From Henricia sp. BOLD:AAB3569 (Eukaryota; Echinodermata; Asteroidea; Spinulosida; Echinasteridae), in contig JBBELK010001653.1 of NCBI GenBank assembly GCA_037783545.1, positions 62,001-126,000 of the forward strand: DNA of 64,000 bases, given 5' to 3'. A program made the position numbers and the translations under genes. Positions 62,901 through 64,000 of the stretch are shown one piece after another (position 1 is the stretch's first letter; the number at the start of each line of letters is the position of its first letter). A model generated the notes under the pieces. The model was not told the origin of the DNA, did not search any database, and was given only the letters and a program-made list of their open reading frames with translations.

Positions 62901-64000
62901 AAAGTTTAGAAAAAACTGGGTTGAGGCTTCCTGACTGCTCTCACGCAAACCGTGGCTGTCTGTACACACCTCTTTGGGGGTACTCCTGAGTTGTGCGCAT
63001 GCTCAGTCATTCGGACTGTCGTTAACGCACCGCAGTTTGGCTCGGCAATTTGGTCAAAGTGTGGTCCAAACGTCGGCAAATTTGGAGGTCGAACAATGTT
63101 CCGACGAACTTCAAATTTTGCATGCCCTAAACTCTCTATATTGCGCACTTGTCATAAAAAATTGACAGACTTTCGCCGGGAAATGGCAGAGAAATTTCAA
63201 AGTTTAGAAAAAACTGGGTTGAGGCTTCCTGACTGCTCTCACGCAAACCGTGGCTGGCTGTACACACCTCTTTGGGGTACTCCTGAGTTGTGCGCATGCT
63301 CAGTCATTCGGACTGTCGTTAACGCACCGCAGTTTGGCTCGGCAATTTGGTCAAAGTGTGGTCCAAACGTCGGCAAATTTGGAGGTCGAAAAATGTTCCG
63401 ACGAACTTCAAATTTTGCATGCCCTAAACTCTCTATATTGCGCACTTGTCATAAAAAATTGACAGACTTTCGCCGGGAAATGGCAGAGAAATTTCAAAGT
63501 TTAGAAAAAACTGGGTTGAGGCTTCCTGACTGCTCTCACGCAAACCGTGGCTGTCTGTACACACCTCTTTGGGGTACTCATGAGTTGTGCGCATGCTCAG
63601 TCATTCGGACTGTCGTTAACGCACCGCAGTTTGGCTCGGCAATTTGGTCAAAGTGTGGTCCAAACGTCGGCAAATTTGGAGGTCGAAAAATGTTCCGACG
63701 AACTTCAAATTTTGCATGCCCTAAACTCTCTATATTGCGCACTTGTCATAAAAAATTGACAGACTTTCGCCGGGAAATGGCAGAGAAATTTCAAAGTTTA
63801 GAAAAAACTGGGTTGAGGCTTCCTGACTGCTCTCACGCAAACCGTGGCTGTCTGTACACACCTCTTTGGGGTACTCATGAGTTGTGCGCATGCTCAGTCA
63901 TTCGGACTGTCGTTAACGCACCGCAGTTTGGCTCGGCAATTTGGTCAAAGTGTGGTCCAAACGTCGGCAAATTTGGAGGTCGAAAAATGTTCCGACGAAC
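56980..64000 (+). repeat. Reshuffled distal satellite (actcatgag, gaacaatg, ggctggctg types)
   Basis: The three dominant monomer types of the distal region recur in changing order and spacing, mixed with consensus copies. Examples: actcatgag at 56980, 59060, 59952, 60547 and 61735; gaacaatg at 57277, 59357, 60844 and 62329; ggctggctg at 59654, 61141 and 63221. Extra A or missing G residues occur near 59943, 60540, 61376 and 61496. The window ends within a monomer. Confidence 0.82.
62626..62922 (+). repeat. Hybrid distal monomer (ggctggctg plus actcatgag)
   Basis: This monomer has both ggctggctg and actcatgag, which elsewhere mark separate neighbouring monomers. It also has private cgcacaccg and ccgaagaac changes. 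The combination is expected if an exchange occurred between monomer positions of about 38 and 62. The following monomer has GGGGG and gaacaatg. Confidence 0.75.

Larger units (their letters stand above)
1..64000 (+). repeat. Tandem satellite array, 297-bp monomer
   Basis: The same roughly 297-bp sequence recurs head to tail across the window, always in the same orientation. There are about 213 complete copies, interrupted only by two copies of a 287-bp SINE-like insert. The window begins and ends inside a monomer, so the array extends beyond both ends. Copies differ mainly by scattered substitutions, by single-base length changes in three homopolymer runs, and by three copies of a 48-bp deletion. 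No protein gene, tRNA, rRNA or CRISPR structure is supported. I do not recognise the family. Large satellite arrays of this kind are usually centromeric, pericentromeric, subtelomeric or heterochromatic, but nothing here fixes the location. Confidence 0.98.

Noticed and set aside
1-64000. CRISPR array
   Set aside because: Repeats are 297 bp, directly adjacent and without unique spacers. This is satellite architecture.

Overview
The whole window is one tandem satellite-DNA array, so it must be eukaryotic nuclear DNA and is most likely from an animal genome. I find no gene I would defend. The monomer is 297 bp and about 46% G+C (138 of 297 bases in the reference copy). About 213 complete head-to-tail copies run in one orientation, with partial copies at both window ends, so the array continues on both sides. 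Most monomers differ from the reference by only a few bases. Because 297 is 3 x 99 and the consensus has no stop in one forward frame, very long open frames appear, the largest at 52553..58180. They are a by-product of periodicity: single-base indels and stop-creating substitutions are freely tolerated.

The array is a mosaic of higher-order repeats (HORs), recognised by diagnostic variants that recur in a fixed monomer order. From 38 to 7464 there is a 7-8-monomer HOR in two full and two rearranged copies. From 7465 to 17270 a second HOR family carries a six-monomer block at 8654-10435 and 13111-14893, with a fragment between them. From 17271 to 26131 the repeats are looser. From 26132 to 35069 there is a near-perfect tandem duplication of a 4469-bp unit. 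From 35722 to 39884 there is a seven-monomer HOR of about 2082 bp. From 40182 to 43751 lies a shorter, SINE-free paralogue of part of the 4469-bp unit. From 44643 to 50146 there are HORs carrying a monomer with a 48-bp internal deletion. From 53416 to 56979 two clean hexamers of 1782 bp follow each other, and the rest, to 64000, is a reshuffled array of the same variants.

The only non-satellite DNA is a 287-bp tRNA-derived SINE-like retroposon at 27769-28055, repeated without visible change at 32238-32524. It has Pol III box A and box B motifs, a conserved-looking central domain resembling that of V-SINEs, a short 3' hairpin and a (CAA)5 tail. It is flanked by a 13-bp target-site duplication made from satellite sequence. 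The monomer at 40182-40477 has the same neighbouring variants but lacks the insert, so it acts as an empty paralogous site. The order of events can therefore be read: HOR block formation, SINE insertion into one copy, then duplication of the 4469-bp SINE-bearing unit.

I do not recognise the satellite as a named family, and the species cannot be fixed from this sequence alone. Monomer coordinates below count position 1 as the first base of the gaggcttcct motif.
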